In this document: in pieces, positions 23,001 to 35,018 of the stretch
Numbering within the stretch: position 1 is the stretch's first letter
Layout of the letters: every line of letters starts with the position of its first letter
NCBI GenBank assembly: GCA_013397845.1
Contig: VZTG01009363.1
Coordinates: 1,176,352-1,240,351 of the forward strand
DNA length: 64,000 bases
Direction of reading: 5' to 3'
DNA from: Melanocharis versteri
Taxonomy: Eukaryota; Chordata; Aves; Passeriformes; Melanocharitidae
Program-made: the position numbers and the translations under genes
The notes under the pieces: model-generated
Database searches by the model: none
The model's input: the letters and a program-made list of their open reading frames with translations, nothing else
What the model was told of the DNA's origin: nothing

Positions 23001-26000
23001 GCAGCACAAGTTTCAAGGCAGAAAGCCCAAGGCAAGATGTGTCATGCTGTTACCAGAGGTCTAGCTGCTGGGTATCGGGAAATCTGACAGATTTCTACTG
23101 CTCAAAGCGGCAGGTGACACACTTCTCTAGATAATTCAAATGGCAACACTAGTTGCAGTGTTAAGATGGAGCCTTTCCTAGTTTTCAGGGTAGTACTGAA
23201 GTGGGTATCACATTCCACAGTTGCAGGATGCGTGTGTTTCCCCTGTCAGTTCAGGAAGAGGTGGTGAACATTGTGTTCTCTTCCCTTGCATGCTCACTGG
23301 GCATATGACATGAAAACACCAGAACCACAAACACACTAGGGGGTTATAAGTCTCGTGACTTCTGTTGTCAGAGCATATTTTGTAAGTGTTTTCAGCAGTT
23401 TGTATTTGTTTTCAACAGATGTATTTCATCTTCTGAAAGTCCTGGCACCTATTTTTACTAGTTAGAAGTGCAGCCTGGCTTCCATAGCTGTTGAACAACA
23501 TGTGTTTGTCAAATGACTGCTAGCACTGCAGGCAATTAAAACTAGGACCTGAAAAGTATTTCTAATTCAAGCTGCTAGAGAGAGGCTAGAGATTTATGAC
23601 AGCAGAATGTGGCAGAAGATCTATTTAAGTTTTGCAGACACCTCAGCTGGAAAGAATATACGCATGGGTGCTCACTTCAAGGCACGGATTGATCCGTTTT
23701 GTGGCAGCATAACAAACCAGCACCTCTCTCAAGCTGTTATTTTGTTCTGATTTCTCAGCTTTTGATATTTTTTATTTCTTTCTGGGCATTTTTTTCTTTT
23801 TCTTTTTTTTCTTTTTTTTTTCAATGCGTAACTCTAGTAGTTATGGTTGTCAAAGAAAATGTTCAAATTTTTGCCAATGCACAGTTTGCTATGTGAGCTT
23901 TCAGGTATCTCAGAAGAACACTGACAAGCAAAGCTTAAAGAGCCCAGGGAAACCAGAGGAGCCCATACCACCATTCCTTCACAGTTAGGACCATCTGTCT
24001 TGAAGGATTCCTTACCGGGACAAAAAAAAAGCAAAGTGTATTCTGATTAAAAGTTGAGACCATTCCTCTGTTTACTTGACTTGACTTCTGGTTCACTGTG
24101 AATCATTTTAAACTGATTGAAGCCAAAGCCAGAATTCTGTTCACTACCAAGCTAAGGACTTGTTATCTGGAGACAAGATAAATCTTTTGCAGTCTGGTGG
24201 TTACTGATCTCTTTTCTCTGTAACCTCTTAACAGATTTTTTCTAGCAGTGTATCAGGGCAGATGCAGATGTATTCATAACAGTTACTTTTAAAATGTGAC
24301 AGAATTGGATTCATAAGTACTCTCCAGGTTCCCTGTTACAGGGCCAAGCATTGAAGAGCAGCTGAGCCTGGATTTCAGAAATGTTCCAACCCCCTCCAAC
24401 AAACTCCAGAGCTGTCAGACCTGAGACCATCATGCTGAGAATGTAACCTCCAAGCAACAGAAATGAGAAGCCTGGACAGGCCTGGGGCAAAACCATTGGC
24501 AATTCTCTCTAGTCTTATGAAAACAGGTGGATTACCTTGAAACACTTCTTTTTTAATGAATCAGCACTTTCTAGGGAAAATTCCTGACAAGCTCTCACCT
24601 CAGTCTTTGTTAGTGCTTCCAGGATGAGTTTTAACACCAAATAATACCACTAGAAAAGGAGTTTTCTCACTCCTGTTCTATCAGATTGCCTAGTGCCATG
24701 GAAATTATCATTTAACAAACACAATACACATCAGTCACGCACGAACCCAAGCCAGTAGGCCCTTTTCTGATTTAAAACTGCATTAGGTAACACTTTGTGA
24801 TTATGAGGGATATAGAAGTTGAATGGGTGAAACATAAGAATTATCATCCGTTCTTCTTCCCCAGAATTTGATCTGTTAAGGAAATTAACTGTACTCTAAC
24901 TTTAGTCTAGCTGGAAATCATATTTGGCTATTTCCAAGCATGTTCTTATTCGAGACACACACAATGCACAGAAACTCACTTTTCTTTTATAATACTCATT
25001 ATGCCAAAATACGGCAGCATATTTTAATTCATGTTTTTAGCTCTCTTTTTTAACCCTTGATGACATGCTGAGACACAGCAACTGAGAAAAAACAATTAAA
25101 TTGAAGATGAATGAATTTCCTCTTTCTGAAAGTTTTCTTGTTAAACTGTAGCCACGAAGTTGTTGAATAGGCACCTGAATTTCCACATTGCAAGTGAAAG
25201 ATGAGTTATTATTCTGTTCAGCAAATCAAGGGCATTTGGTGCATTTGTAACCACGGTCAAGAGCTTGTGCTCAGGATGATGAAGTCATAAGACATAAACA
25301 TTAGAATCTCAGTATTATCATGCAAAGGTGAATTTAGGAGATGCTTATTCTGTTATGCCTGTCGTGTTTTTCCTGGAGTATTTCAAAAAACATGGAAATA
25401 ATGATAAATATTTACTTCTGCTCTGAATGGAAAATTTGAATTAAATCAGAAGAATAGAATCCTGGCTAAACCCTTTCTCAGCCAGGCTTTTTCTATCCCC
25501 AAGCTGCAGGTGAAAGATGGAAAGTATTTAACGCAGCATTTCAAAATATGCCTTATATACAACCAGACATCCAGTGCTAACTGAAACTGGGTGTCCACTG
25601 GGATTTTTTTATTTTCCCACAACAAAACACTATGAAACCATTGCCTAAAGCGAAAGATAATAAATGTATATATATCACCAAGAAACATGCCCATTAAAAT
25701 GCGTGACTGGACTGTCAAACTCATTAAACACAAGATTTTACTTAGCCCAGGGACAGCAACCTTCTAAAAGATTTAGAGGGCTCAGGCCATTCTGGTGATG
25801 TATACACACTTTGTTTCAGTGAAAGAATAACAAATAATATAACAGAGAGCAACATTTTTATTTTCAGTGCATAAAATAAGGTGCTCCAGGAAAGCTCCCC
25901 TGAAGAACGTTGCCTTATGATTTGTTTTGTTTTGTCTTCTAAAAAATCTTAGCACTCAGCAGAGGTAGGAAGAAGCCACTGAATTAAAGACCACTCACTC

Positions 26001-27776
26001 GAATCAGGCTGGTGTTTCCCGTATCGCCTTTTTGTGTCTTTCTTGTCAATTCATTCATCATTTTTAGTGGTATTTCTATCTTACTTTGTGGTTTTCAGCT
26101 TGTGGTAGGTGGACTCCTGGGGTCCACGTTTTGCTTTCTGTGGCATCTCAGAAGTTACCCACCACAATAGGATTGATTTTTTTTTTCCTTACTGTTTTTT
26201 AATTTATTTATATTACTGCTGAAAATACATGCATTTGACTACTTGACAGATGGCAACCAATTCCAGAGCTGAGGAAGACAGGAAACTGAATGTATTCTGT
26301 ATTTCAGGATATAACAGAGCAACAAGAAGTCTGGCAGCCTTGAAATAACACAACTTGGAGGGGAAGGCCCTGGACAGATAAAATTGGCCTAAGCAAGTAT
26401 ATTTAGCTATAGAGAGGGAGTCTGAGGGGCAGCCTCGTGCATTTGGCTCTTGCCATTTGCTGTGTCTATAAAAAAACTGCTAGACTTGACAGTCTTTGGG
26501 TGCAAGAATATAATTCATGTAAGGAAAATAAATAACATTTTTCAATGAAGAATGGGCACAAGTGGACTAGAAAGACACTTTGAATACTGAGAGAGTTTTA
26601 ACCTGGTCACATCAAAGGCACAGCAAATATTAACACCACTTGTGTGCAGGAGACAGCCTTAGACTGGTAGCAGCTTCACCTGAGATTCAGAACCTGCACT
26701 GCCTTCAGTGTGAGAATTTTAATTTAGGCATCAGTGGCAGTTCAGGACTCAGGAAAAGCCACACAGCCAGAAGAGAAAGGAAACAGACAATCAGGTTAGA
26801 ATTCAGCTGACCAGCTGAAGGATTCAGAAACTACACCTTTGCCTTTTTTCAGGGTCCAGAATTAGGGGTTTTTTCCTTTTCTACATCCTTCCTTTGATTT
26901 CCCTATGGAGAAAAAAAAAAAGGTCATCTGTCTGCAAATAATCAGTTATTGAAAAGGAAAAATCTTTTTGCTTTTTCTTGAATATGTGCAGGGTTGTCAG
27001 TAAGCACACAAAACTGATTTTCACCCCCTTTCATCATTATTCCTGTATAACTGATGGATATTTTGCATTTGCAACAATGTCTGTGAAAGCACAGTCAAGC
27101 CCATATCGTTCTAAGTTATTTCAGTGCATCTGAGGGTCTTATGAAAAACAATAACCATTGTATTAATAGAATATGAGCTCTACTTAGTGTAATTCATCAG
27201 GGCTCAAATGAAATCATTGCAGCCATATGTATTTACTCTAGGGGATTTGGTGCAAGCTTATAGTTCTGACGTGCTAATACAAAGGTTTTAGAGCTTTTTT
27301 CTCTGATTTTATCTTTATTCTAAACTGAATAAGGAAATTGTTCAACCATTAAATGACAACTGTGCGCTGCATTGCTGTCTCTAATAATTCTTAGTACTAC
27401 CCCAGCTGCAGAGTCAGTTCCTTTGCAATCAAGGAGATGATGTGGTGAAACTCTCAGATTCAAGGGTCTTTCTCCTTTACCAGCAGTGAGATACGGCACC
27501 CAATATGAATGGCAATTAAATATACCTGTGTCTCCAGGCACACTGAGGATGTTAGGAACAGGAAAATGAGGCTTTAGACAGAATGTTGAAGATAAAATGT
27601 TTTCTGTTTAGAAGAGAAATTATATGGCAGTGTTGCCCAAGATGACTGGATTTAATGAAAAATGGAGAAATTTTGGTTTTCTGGAGCACCATTTTTTTCT
27701 AGGCCATGAGCGTCCATGTAACCTTTGCAGACAGGTCCATTAACCTGAGAAATGCTATATTTGTTTCTACTTTCTT
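20086..27776. other. Unique non-coding stretch
   Basis: Nothing is recognised beyond simple tracts. There is a T-rich pyrimidine run at about 23762-23822 and a short (TA)n near 25666-25676. Open frames are all under 96 codons and are not supported by any motif. Confidence 0.5.
23762..23822. repeat. T-rich low-complexity tract
   Basis: The tract is nearly pure pyrimidine, dominated by runs of six to ten T broken by C. It inflates the phenylalanine-rich open frame reading through it. Confidence 0.85.
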
Positions 27777-27880
27777 CACAGAATCACAGAATGGGTTAGG
27801 TTGGAATAGACCACAGTGGGTCATCTGGTCCAACCTTCCTGCTCAAGCAGGGTCAGCCTTGGACAGATCTCCCATGGCTG
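27777..27880 (-). mobile_element. CR1 3' end, minus strand
   Basis: It begins with 'cacagaatcacagaatgg', the reverse complement of the CR1 tail. It continues with 'gtcatctggtccaaccttcc' and 'tgctcaagcagggtcagcc', standard antisense CR1 3' sequence. About 100 bases survive. Confidence 0.9.
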
Positions 27881-30800
27881 TAATAAGAAGGTGTTGTTGA
27901 ATACATATCAAATATATATTAGCATATGTTGAAAAATTTTTATCTTATCACAGTCTCAGAAAAGGTTATCATATTCTCTCTGCTGTTAGAAGGGAAAGAA
28001 GAGCACACAAGTATAAATATTTTATTCTTCCAATGCAGCTGCAATTAAAATAAAACACAGAGCACTAATGTGTTCTTTAAATCACCATCATTATGAAAAC
28101 ATGATCTGGGGTTTAGGGGAAGTTTCTCGTTTGGGCAATTTTTTTGTTGATGTGGGCATTTTTTTAATGAAGATACTCAATTTGTAACACTAAAAAAAGG
28201 AAAAAGTTGGTTTGTTAAGAAAATGAAATACTTTCCTACAAAGCTGTGACTTCAAATGCAAAGGATCATGAACTCAGAAGTGGATATAAATAAAAGAAAC
28301 AATGACTTTGGGGAAAAGAATAAAAAAAAAATATAAGCAAATAAGCTTGTTAACTTTGGGATCTTGCTAATGAAGTTCTCACATGAAGTTAGTCATGAGA
28401 GCCTCAGGTTAAAGTGGCTGGTCTGAATCAGATCCAGTGATGAACTAGCTACTCCACCAGGGAGGGGTTTTCTTCCCAAAAGAAATCTATTTTGTTACAA
28501 TGATCTTGTGAACTTTACATTGCAGGGCGTCAGTGGACTTCTACTCACTACCAGTGAGCTTTTCCCAGCCTGCCAGGGGTCACAGGGCTGATCAAGGAGT
28601 TTGGACAGGCTGCTGGGAGCATTATATCAGGATCTTCAGCAGAGATCTGCAGGATTCACATCACATGCTGTGTGATATTGTACCCACAACACAAAATGAC
28701 TATGCCTACACTGTTTTCCTCAAATGGATCTTGAGCTTGCTTTCCAGACAGTCTCCCCTAGAAACTCAGAGACCATCAGTGAAAGAAATGCCTCCGAGGT
28801 TTTGTTCCTAAGCTGTTTCAGAGGAAGGTTTCTGAAGCTACTGTGTCTCCATATGACACCCTGAGGAACTGGGGCTTTGGGCAAACATGTGCTAAACAGA
28901 TCTGAACCCAAACAGCTGCAGATCCGACACCTGCTCCATGTACTGCGTTGCAAGGAGCAGCACCAGCATCTCAGGCAGTGACAGAGACCATGCCGTGCTT
29001 GTGCTTGCACGAGTGTCTCCTTCCTGCCCCATAGAAGAAGTGAATTTTCTCATGGTGCTCAGACTATGAGTCAAGTGAGACCTCTAAAAGCCAGGGAAGA
29101 CCCATGACGCTCCTGATGTGGAAGCAGGGGCTGGATGTGAGGCTCACCCTCACAATCCCCACACAGGATCCTCCTCCCTGACACCCAGCACAGGGGGCTG
29201 GTGGTGTGACTGCCTGTCACACCTGACCCAGTGGGGACAAAAATGGTGGCAAGCCTCCCAGAGAGTCATCCATTTGTTATGCTCTCCCTGCTGGCAACCA
29301 AATTCATCAGAAACCTTGGTCACATAGACATCTGCTGCTCTTGCCACCTGTGCGGCTACACAGTTTCTCCAGTCCACTCCTGGTTAAAACTTTCTGTGTT
29401 TTAAACCTCAAGGAATAGTCAGCTGACAGAAGACTGTGCCAAAATTACAAAAGCAGAGTAAAATAGGTATTTTGAGTAATTGCTCTGTCAGTTGGGACAC
29501 CTCCATATTTCCTTTCTTCCAAAGAGAAAAGCCATTGGGCTCCAACACTTTACAGCAGGGCTGACGTCTAGGAAATGTTCAGAAATGCCCCTTGGGCAGT
29601 GATCACTGAAGTCACAGCCTGGAGCAATCCTAAGGACTCTGTGCATGCTCTCTATGCTCACTTATTCATCATCTTCTTGTCTTACGTAAGCGCCCAGACT
29701 GGCCTCTCCAAATGACCCAAGACTGACCCTTCAAATATTCCTTATTTAGCCTTGCTGAAGTCTTTGCCTGACTGTAAAATGTTATAGGCTGATTCATTAA
29801 TGCCTGTGAGATGCATTTTTATGGAAGGGATAATGGAACTATCTAAGGATTCTTGTCCTTTATTAGCTGCTTTCACTCTCAGTCTCAAGCACCTCAATTC
29901 TCCCCATAGCAAGAACTGTCAGAAGTTGATCAGGACATAACCTGCAGTGAGGTGGGGGTTTTTACCCAACTGCTGTATCAAAAAACGTGAGTGTGGTCAG
30001 ATAGGACTTTTCCTTGCCCTCTGAGTTCATCAGCTTTATCGGCTCAGACTGCAGAAGCATCTGCCACCAAGCAAAGGCTCGGCTGTATTTCAGGTTCAGT
30101 CAAGACCAGCGGGTTTTTATCAGCTTGTGCAATGATATTTTATGGTGACTATTGTTACCCCATCCTGTCTAGAGGCCTTTTAGCTGTGTTTCCTCCTGGA
30201 TGTTCTGGAGACAAGGCTGGGGCAGCCATCAATTCCTGCCTGACCTCGGCCTCACTTTGACTTCTGCAGTGCTGAGGTAGTGGCTGTCATGCCTTGTGAG
30301 CTAAATCCAGATTTCCCAGCACATCACTCTTCTCAACAAAAAAGGATGACCCTCACCCTCACAAAGCAATTATAAAAATTCACTGCAACCTAATAATAGC
30401 ATGATTGAACCCAGAGCTAAACTAAAGAGAAAAAACCTGGGCAGGAAGTAATATCACAGTGATAATTTGTCCAAAATATAAACCAAACAAACCAGATCAT
30501 GGAGATTGCTGACCCCACTGAAACAGCACCAAAACACAGAGATGTTTCCAAGCATGGCAAAAGGCCTGAATGGCATAAGTCTCCTGTGCCTTACATCTTC
30601 TGCCCCCACCAGAGTGACTCCTAAACAGGTAGGAACTGCTTTCATGCAGCTCTTTCAGTCCTCATAGCTCTCTGCCACTGTAAGAAGACAGCCTACCATG
30701 AAAGAGCACTGATACATATCAAGGAACTGGAGCTAATGCTTGTGAGATATGGGAGATCAGGCATGGTATAGAACAAGTATATCCATGCAATTCCATAATT

Positions 30801-31340
30801 TCTATAGTGTTTCATGAAGGGATAATGATCCCAGACTAGATGTCATCAGGAAATCCTATGGAGATTGGAGACTATGTGGTCCCCTCCCCAACAAAGCTCC
30901 CTTGTTGAGCATCTGCACTGTGCATGTTGTGGGCATCCTGGTCAGGATATGAGCCCACACTGCAGTCTGAATGCTTGTCACCCAAAACCTTGCATACAAC
31001 CACCAAATTAATTCCAAATGAACCACCACAGTGCTCTTCATCTTCGTCAGAACTCACTCCCTGCCTGGCCATGGATTTCAGTGCAGTTTGAAACTGAACT
31101 AAGAAGAGCAATTACAGGTTGGGCTGGCTTTGAATTAACAGCCCAGCACTTAAACAAACCTCCTGAGCAGATTTTTATCCATTTTTGTATGTCAGGCTAC
31201 CATGGGATGTAGTTTCCTTCAGTTTATTTCTTCATTCTAAAATTCTAGACTTCCACCACCAAATAAAATACATTTGGGAGCACATGGGAGTAACAGGAAT
31301 AGAAGCAGCATGAGGAAACAACTTCCAGAGAATAACGTAA
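27881..31340. other. Non-coding stretch, moderately GC-rich in part
   Basis: The part from about 28520 to 29390 is more GC-rich than its surroundings and has open frames on both strands (up to 96 codons). It could be an old, unrecognised repeat such as an LTR, but I found no element ends or motif. The rest shows nothing. Confidence 0.4.
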
Positions 31341-31930
31341 TGCGCTGGTTTGGTCTGGGATAGAGTGAATTTTCTGCACAGAGGCTGGAATGGGGCTGTG
31401 TTTTGGATTAGTGCAGAACACAGGGTTTATAATATAGTGATGGTTTTGTTACTACTGAGCAGGGCTTACACAGAGGCAAGGCCTTTTCTGCTCCCAGTAC
31501 AGTCACGCTGGTGAAGAAGTATGGGGTGCATGAGAGGCTGGGAGGAGACACAACCAGGACAGGTGACCCAACTGACCAAAGGGATATTCCAGACCATGTG
31601 ACATCATGCTCAGTGTATAAAGTGGGGAGAAGAAGAAGGAAGTGGGACACTTGGAGTGATGGCGTTTTTATTCCCAAGTAACCCTGACATGTGACAGGGC
31701 CCTGCTGTCCTGGAGATGGCTGAACACCTGTCTGTCCATGGGAAGCAGTGAATTAATCTCTTGTTTTCCTTCGCTTCTGTGCATGACTTGCTTTTCCTAT
31801 GAAAGTGTCTTTCCCTCAACCCACAACCTTTCCAGCTTTTGTCCTCCCGATTCTTTCCCCAGTCTTACTGATGGGGAGTGAGTGGGCAGCTGCATGGTAC
31901 GTGGTTGCTAGCTGAGGTTAAAGCATGACA
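31341..31930 (+). mobile_element. Solo ERVL-like LTR
   Basis: This LTR of about 590 bases starts TG (tgcgctggtttggtctggga) and ends CA (aaagcatgaca). Neither flank shows a primer binding site or gag-pol sequence, so it is a solo LTR left by recombination between two LTRs. It holds a TATA-like 'gtataaagt' at 31615-31623 about midway. Shared blocks with the LTR at 1100-1638 identify the family. The bases flanking it are cgtaa (31336-31340) and cacaa (31931-31935). They match at three of five positions and differ by two transitions, so a decayed 5-base target duplication is possible but not shown. It is clearly better preserved than the other copy. Confidence 0.88.
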
Positions 31931-32325
31931 CACAACTGCTTAAATATTTTTTCTCCAGAGTTTTTATGAATCAATAATTTCATTATTTACTTTATATTTT
32001 AGAGTGACATTTTATGTTTGCCTATTGCATCCATTAAGAGCCCCAGTATGACTTGATGAAACTTCTGCTCAGAAATTTTTCTCTTAAGGATTTGTCATTC
32101 ACAGCTCAACAGCAGTGACTTTACAGTTACCTTCTGTAATGTGTTCTGATTCACAGCGAAATGCCTCTAAAAGGAGGTCTCAGACAGATGCATCTACCCT
32201 ATGCAGCAACACTTGAGACAGAAAGGTGAAAGACCCAGCAGCTCCAGTGACTCTTTCGCAGTTTTGCAGTGCAGTGCCCTGGGCAGATGCCCTGTTTGGA
32301 GAACCCCATCAGCACAATTGCAATG
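31931..32325. other. Short unique spacer between LTR and CR1
   Basis: No feature was recognised in this spacer. Confidence 0.6.
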
Positions 32326-32622
32326 TCATAGAATCATGGAAAGGCTTGGGTTGGAAGGGACCTTAAAGATCACCTAGTTCCAAACCCCCTGCGAAGGGCA
32401 GGGACACCTTCCACCAGACCAAGTTGCTCAAACCCCACCCACCCTGGCCTTGAACACTGCCAGGGACGGGGCATCCACAACCTCTTTGGACAACTGGTAC
32501 CACTGCCCCACCACCCTCACAGTGAAGGTCTTCCTAAAATCTAACCTAAAGCTCTCCTCTTTCAGTTTAAAATCGTTGCCCTTGTCCTATCACTATATGC
32601 CCCTGTACAAAGTCTCTCGATG
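32326..32622 (-). mobile_element. CR1 3' end, minus strand
   Basis: It begins 'catagaatcatggaaaggct' and runs on as 'gggttggaagggaccttaaa', 'gatcacctagttcc' and 'ccctggccttgaacactgcc', the antisense of a CR1 3' terminus. It can be followed to about 32622 ('tgcccctgtacaaagtctct'). It is one of the better-preserved copies in the window. Open frames over it on either strand belong to the element. Confidence 0.95.
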
Positions 32623-33191
32623 TGCTCAGGCACAAGCTGAGCCATGGGGTTAGGGTAGCCTGGATGAATAGGGGTCCTGCTGGCCAGGACAGCAGCTGTC
32701 ATTGCATGGCCAAGCCATGCCAGTGGCTGCTGGATCCTGCTTCCAGCTGTGCGACAAACCTCTCCAAGAGCTGCCTTTTTTGAAGCTTCTTTAACCAGCA
32801 GATGCACATCTCATGGAACCGCTATTTTTTTGGTGCTTTTCTTGCAAAGGAAATATTCAAAAATGGTGCCAAAGGACAGACCAGCCAAGACACTCCTGGA
32901 GAGGAGACACCGTTTCCTAGCACCTGGTTTCTCCACAAGATTCATATTTTACTGGTGTTTTGGGGGAGTTAAGTCTTCTAAGGACCAACTCTCCCAGGTT
33001 AACCTGGCACGTCAGAGGGAATTTTAATGTTCTTGGTCAGACTTGCCTTAGGAAAATGAAACACGGCATCCTTTTCTCCAGGCCTTTATATACATAGTTT
33101 AGCTAAAGGCAAAATCTCCCTTTCTCACCTTTCTTGCCTGTGGCTGTCCGAACCTGATATTATTTCATTTTTAGCAAAGTTTTATATATAT
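32623..33191. other. Unique stretch up to the gap
   Basis: No repeat recognised; it ends in a short (AT)n run. Confidence 0.5.
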
Positions 33192-33246
33192 NNNNNNNNN
33201 NNNNNNNNNNNNNNNNNNNNNNNNNNNNNNNNNNNNNNNNNNNNNN
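33192..33246. other. Assembly gap of 55 N inside an (AT)n tract
   Basis: The Ns are flanked by 'tttatatatat' on the left and 'atatatatatag' on the right. The missing sequence is therefore most likely an expanded AT microsatellite. The true length is unknown. Confidence 0.97.
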
Positions 33247-34740
33247 ATATATATATAGTGTAAGCAGAAAGACCAAGATGATGGAAAACATGGGATCTAT
33301 AGTATTTGTAGTCTGATAGCACATAGGCATCCAAAGACAAGTCATAAAACACGGTTGCCCAAGGCCATCTCCTCTACCACTTGAGCTCTTTCCATTTCCA
33401 TTTCTCTTTTGTACACAGGAATACTACACCTCTTGCCCAAGGCATCAGCCATGTTACTGTCATTATTGAGTAGCAACCACAAAGACACTTGAAAAAGATC
33501 TGTGTTCAAAAAAGAAAAATACTTCATTTTCCTTGTCTGACTCTTTGTTCCACAGGATGTACAGCAACTACAGAGGAAGCAGTAAGTTAACTCCATTTGT
33601 CCTCAGTCCCAGACAGTACCTCTCACTCATCTGTACTTTCTTGAGTCTATGGCACCACGTAGTATTTCCCATAAACATAGTTTTATGTCAATAGAATAAA
33701 TACCAGCCTAAAAAGTCTTTACATTGGAGGGGGTTTGCATCATGTTTGATTCAAAGAGCATGGATGTGTGAAGCATTCAGGCACAAACTCAGCTTCATGG
33801 GCAGGGGTAACATTGAGTCAGCACTGAGTTCAAACAGTGTCAAAGTTTGAGTCACGTACACCACACAAACCTGCTCTTAATCAGGGGCTTCCTGCCCTTA
33901 TGTTCATCCTCTCGTACTTAATAAAATAGCAGCAGGAATATTTTTACACAGCTGCAGCTCTCTCTTTTATTTGCGTTTTGGGGATCATTAAGTGCTACCG
34001 AAAGCAGAAATATGGCTGCATCCCTGTTTAACTCTCCAGGTGAGCACTGGAGATGGAAAATACTTTCACAGAAACCTGGCACAGCTCGCAGAGGGAACCC
34101 ACCCGCCCTCGCTGTGAGGAGAGCAGCCCAGCCCCCGGCTGAGTCACTGGCAGCTCACCTCTGATGAGAGGCTGCCAGCCGGGAAAAATGCCTCTCCTGC
34201 ATTCCCTTCGCCCTCCTGGTGGGTGAACGCAGATCCCACTTCCAGGATCACGGCTTTCTGGAGTGACATCAAAGAGCCCTTACTCACACCAGCCTGCCCA
34301 AAGTGGACATGCCACCCCCCTCTCCATCCCACTCTCCACATGCTGTGACAAGCATCCTGGATCATTGCTGCTGTCAGCAGAGGTCCCACCAATGCCGGGA
34401 GTTGAACCTCGCTGCAGAGCTCAGGTGCCACCTGCAATTTGTGTGTATTTGTCACTGAAATTGGTTTCACAAGGTCTTTTCTTTTCTTGTGTATTGCTCT
34501 GCATTTTTGTATTGCTGATGGCTTGAAAAAAAGCAGAAAAAAAAACAGAAGCAAAAAAAAAAATCAAACCCCTTAAGCTGCCGAAGTTACTTTTAAATTT
34601 GTGTTAATACTGCATCCACAAGGGCATTTAACCTCAACAATGACAAACTCATTCTAAACTTGAAAAAGATTGATTCATTACTTACAGATTACTTATCATT
34701 CAAGTATTTTTCTTTTTTTCTTTTGTTTTTGGGGAGGGTA

Positions 34741-34775
34741 TTTATTTTTTCTTTTTTCTTTTTTTTTTTTTTTTT
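34741..34775. repeat. Poly-T tract
   Basis: It runs almost entirely as T with a few C interruptions, including one run of about 17 T. Confidence 0.9.
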
Positions 34776-34980
34776 GTTTGAGGGTTGTGTTACAGCCTTT
34801 ATATGGGTAGAAGCAACCCTTAAGACACACCTTACTACCTCTTTGTTTTTTTGTCTTTCTTCACATCATCTTTAATTGCAATGGGTGCTGTAACAAGAGA
34901 AGAATTTTGCTTCTTCTCATTTCTGGGTTGCAATCAAATTGGTTTGGGTTGTTTGTTTTTGTGTCTGTGCATGGCTACTG

Positions 34981-35018
34981 TTTGTTTCTTTTTTTCTTTT
35001 TCTTTTTTTTTTTTTTTT
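34981..35018. repeat. Poly-T / pyrimidine tract
   Basis: T runs of 7, 4 and then 16 or more, separated by single C bases. It is the second such tract within 300 bases. Confidence 0.9.

Noticed and set aside
28520..29390. Possible old LTR or transposon in a GC-richer patch
   Set aside because: I could not find ends, a primer site, inverted repeats or a familiar block, so I did not call an element.
33160..33345. Minus-strand open frame running through the gap
   Set aside because: It is an artefact of translating Ns and an AT repeat.
34144..34554. Minus-strand open frame of 136 codons
   Set aside because: Its N-terminus is translated from a poly-A/T tract (MLLFFFLLFF). The rest matches nothing I know and is overlapped by a plus-strand open frame.
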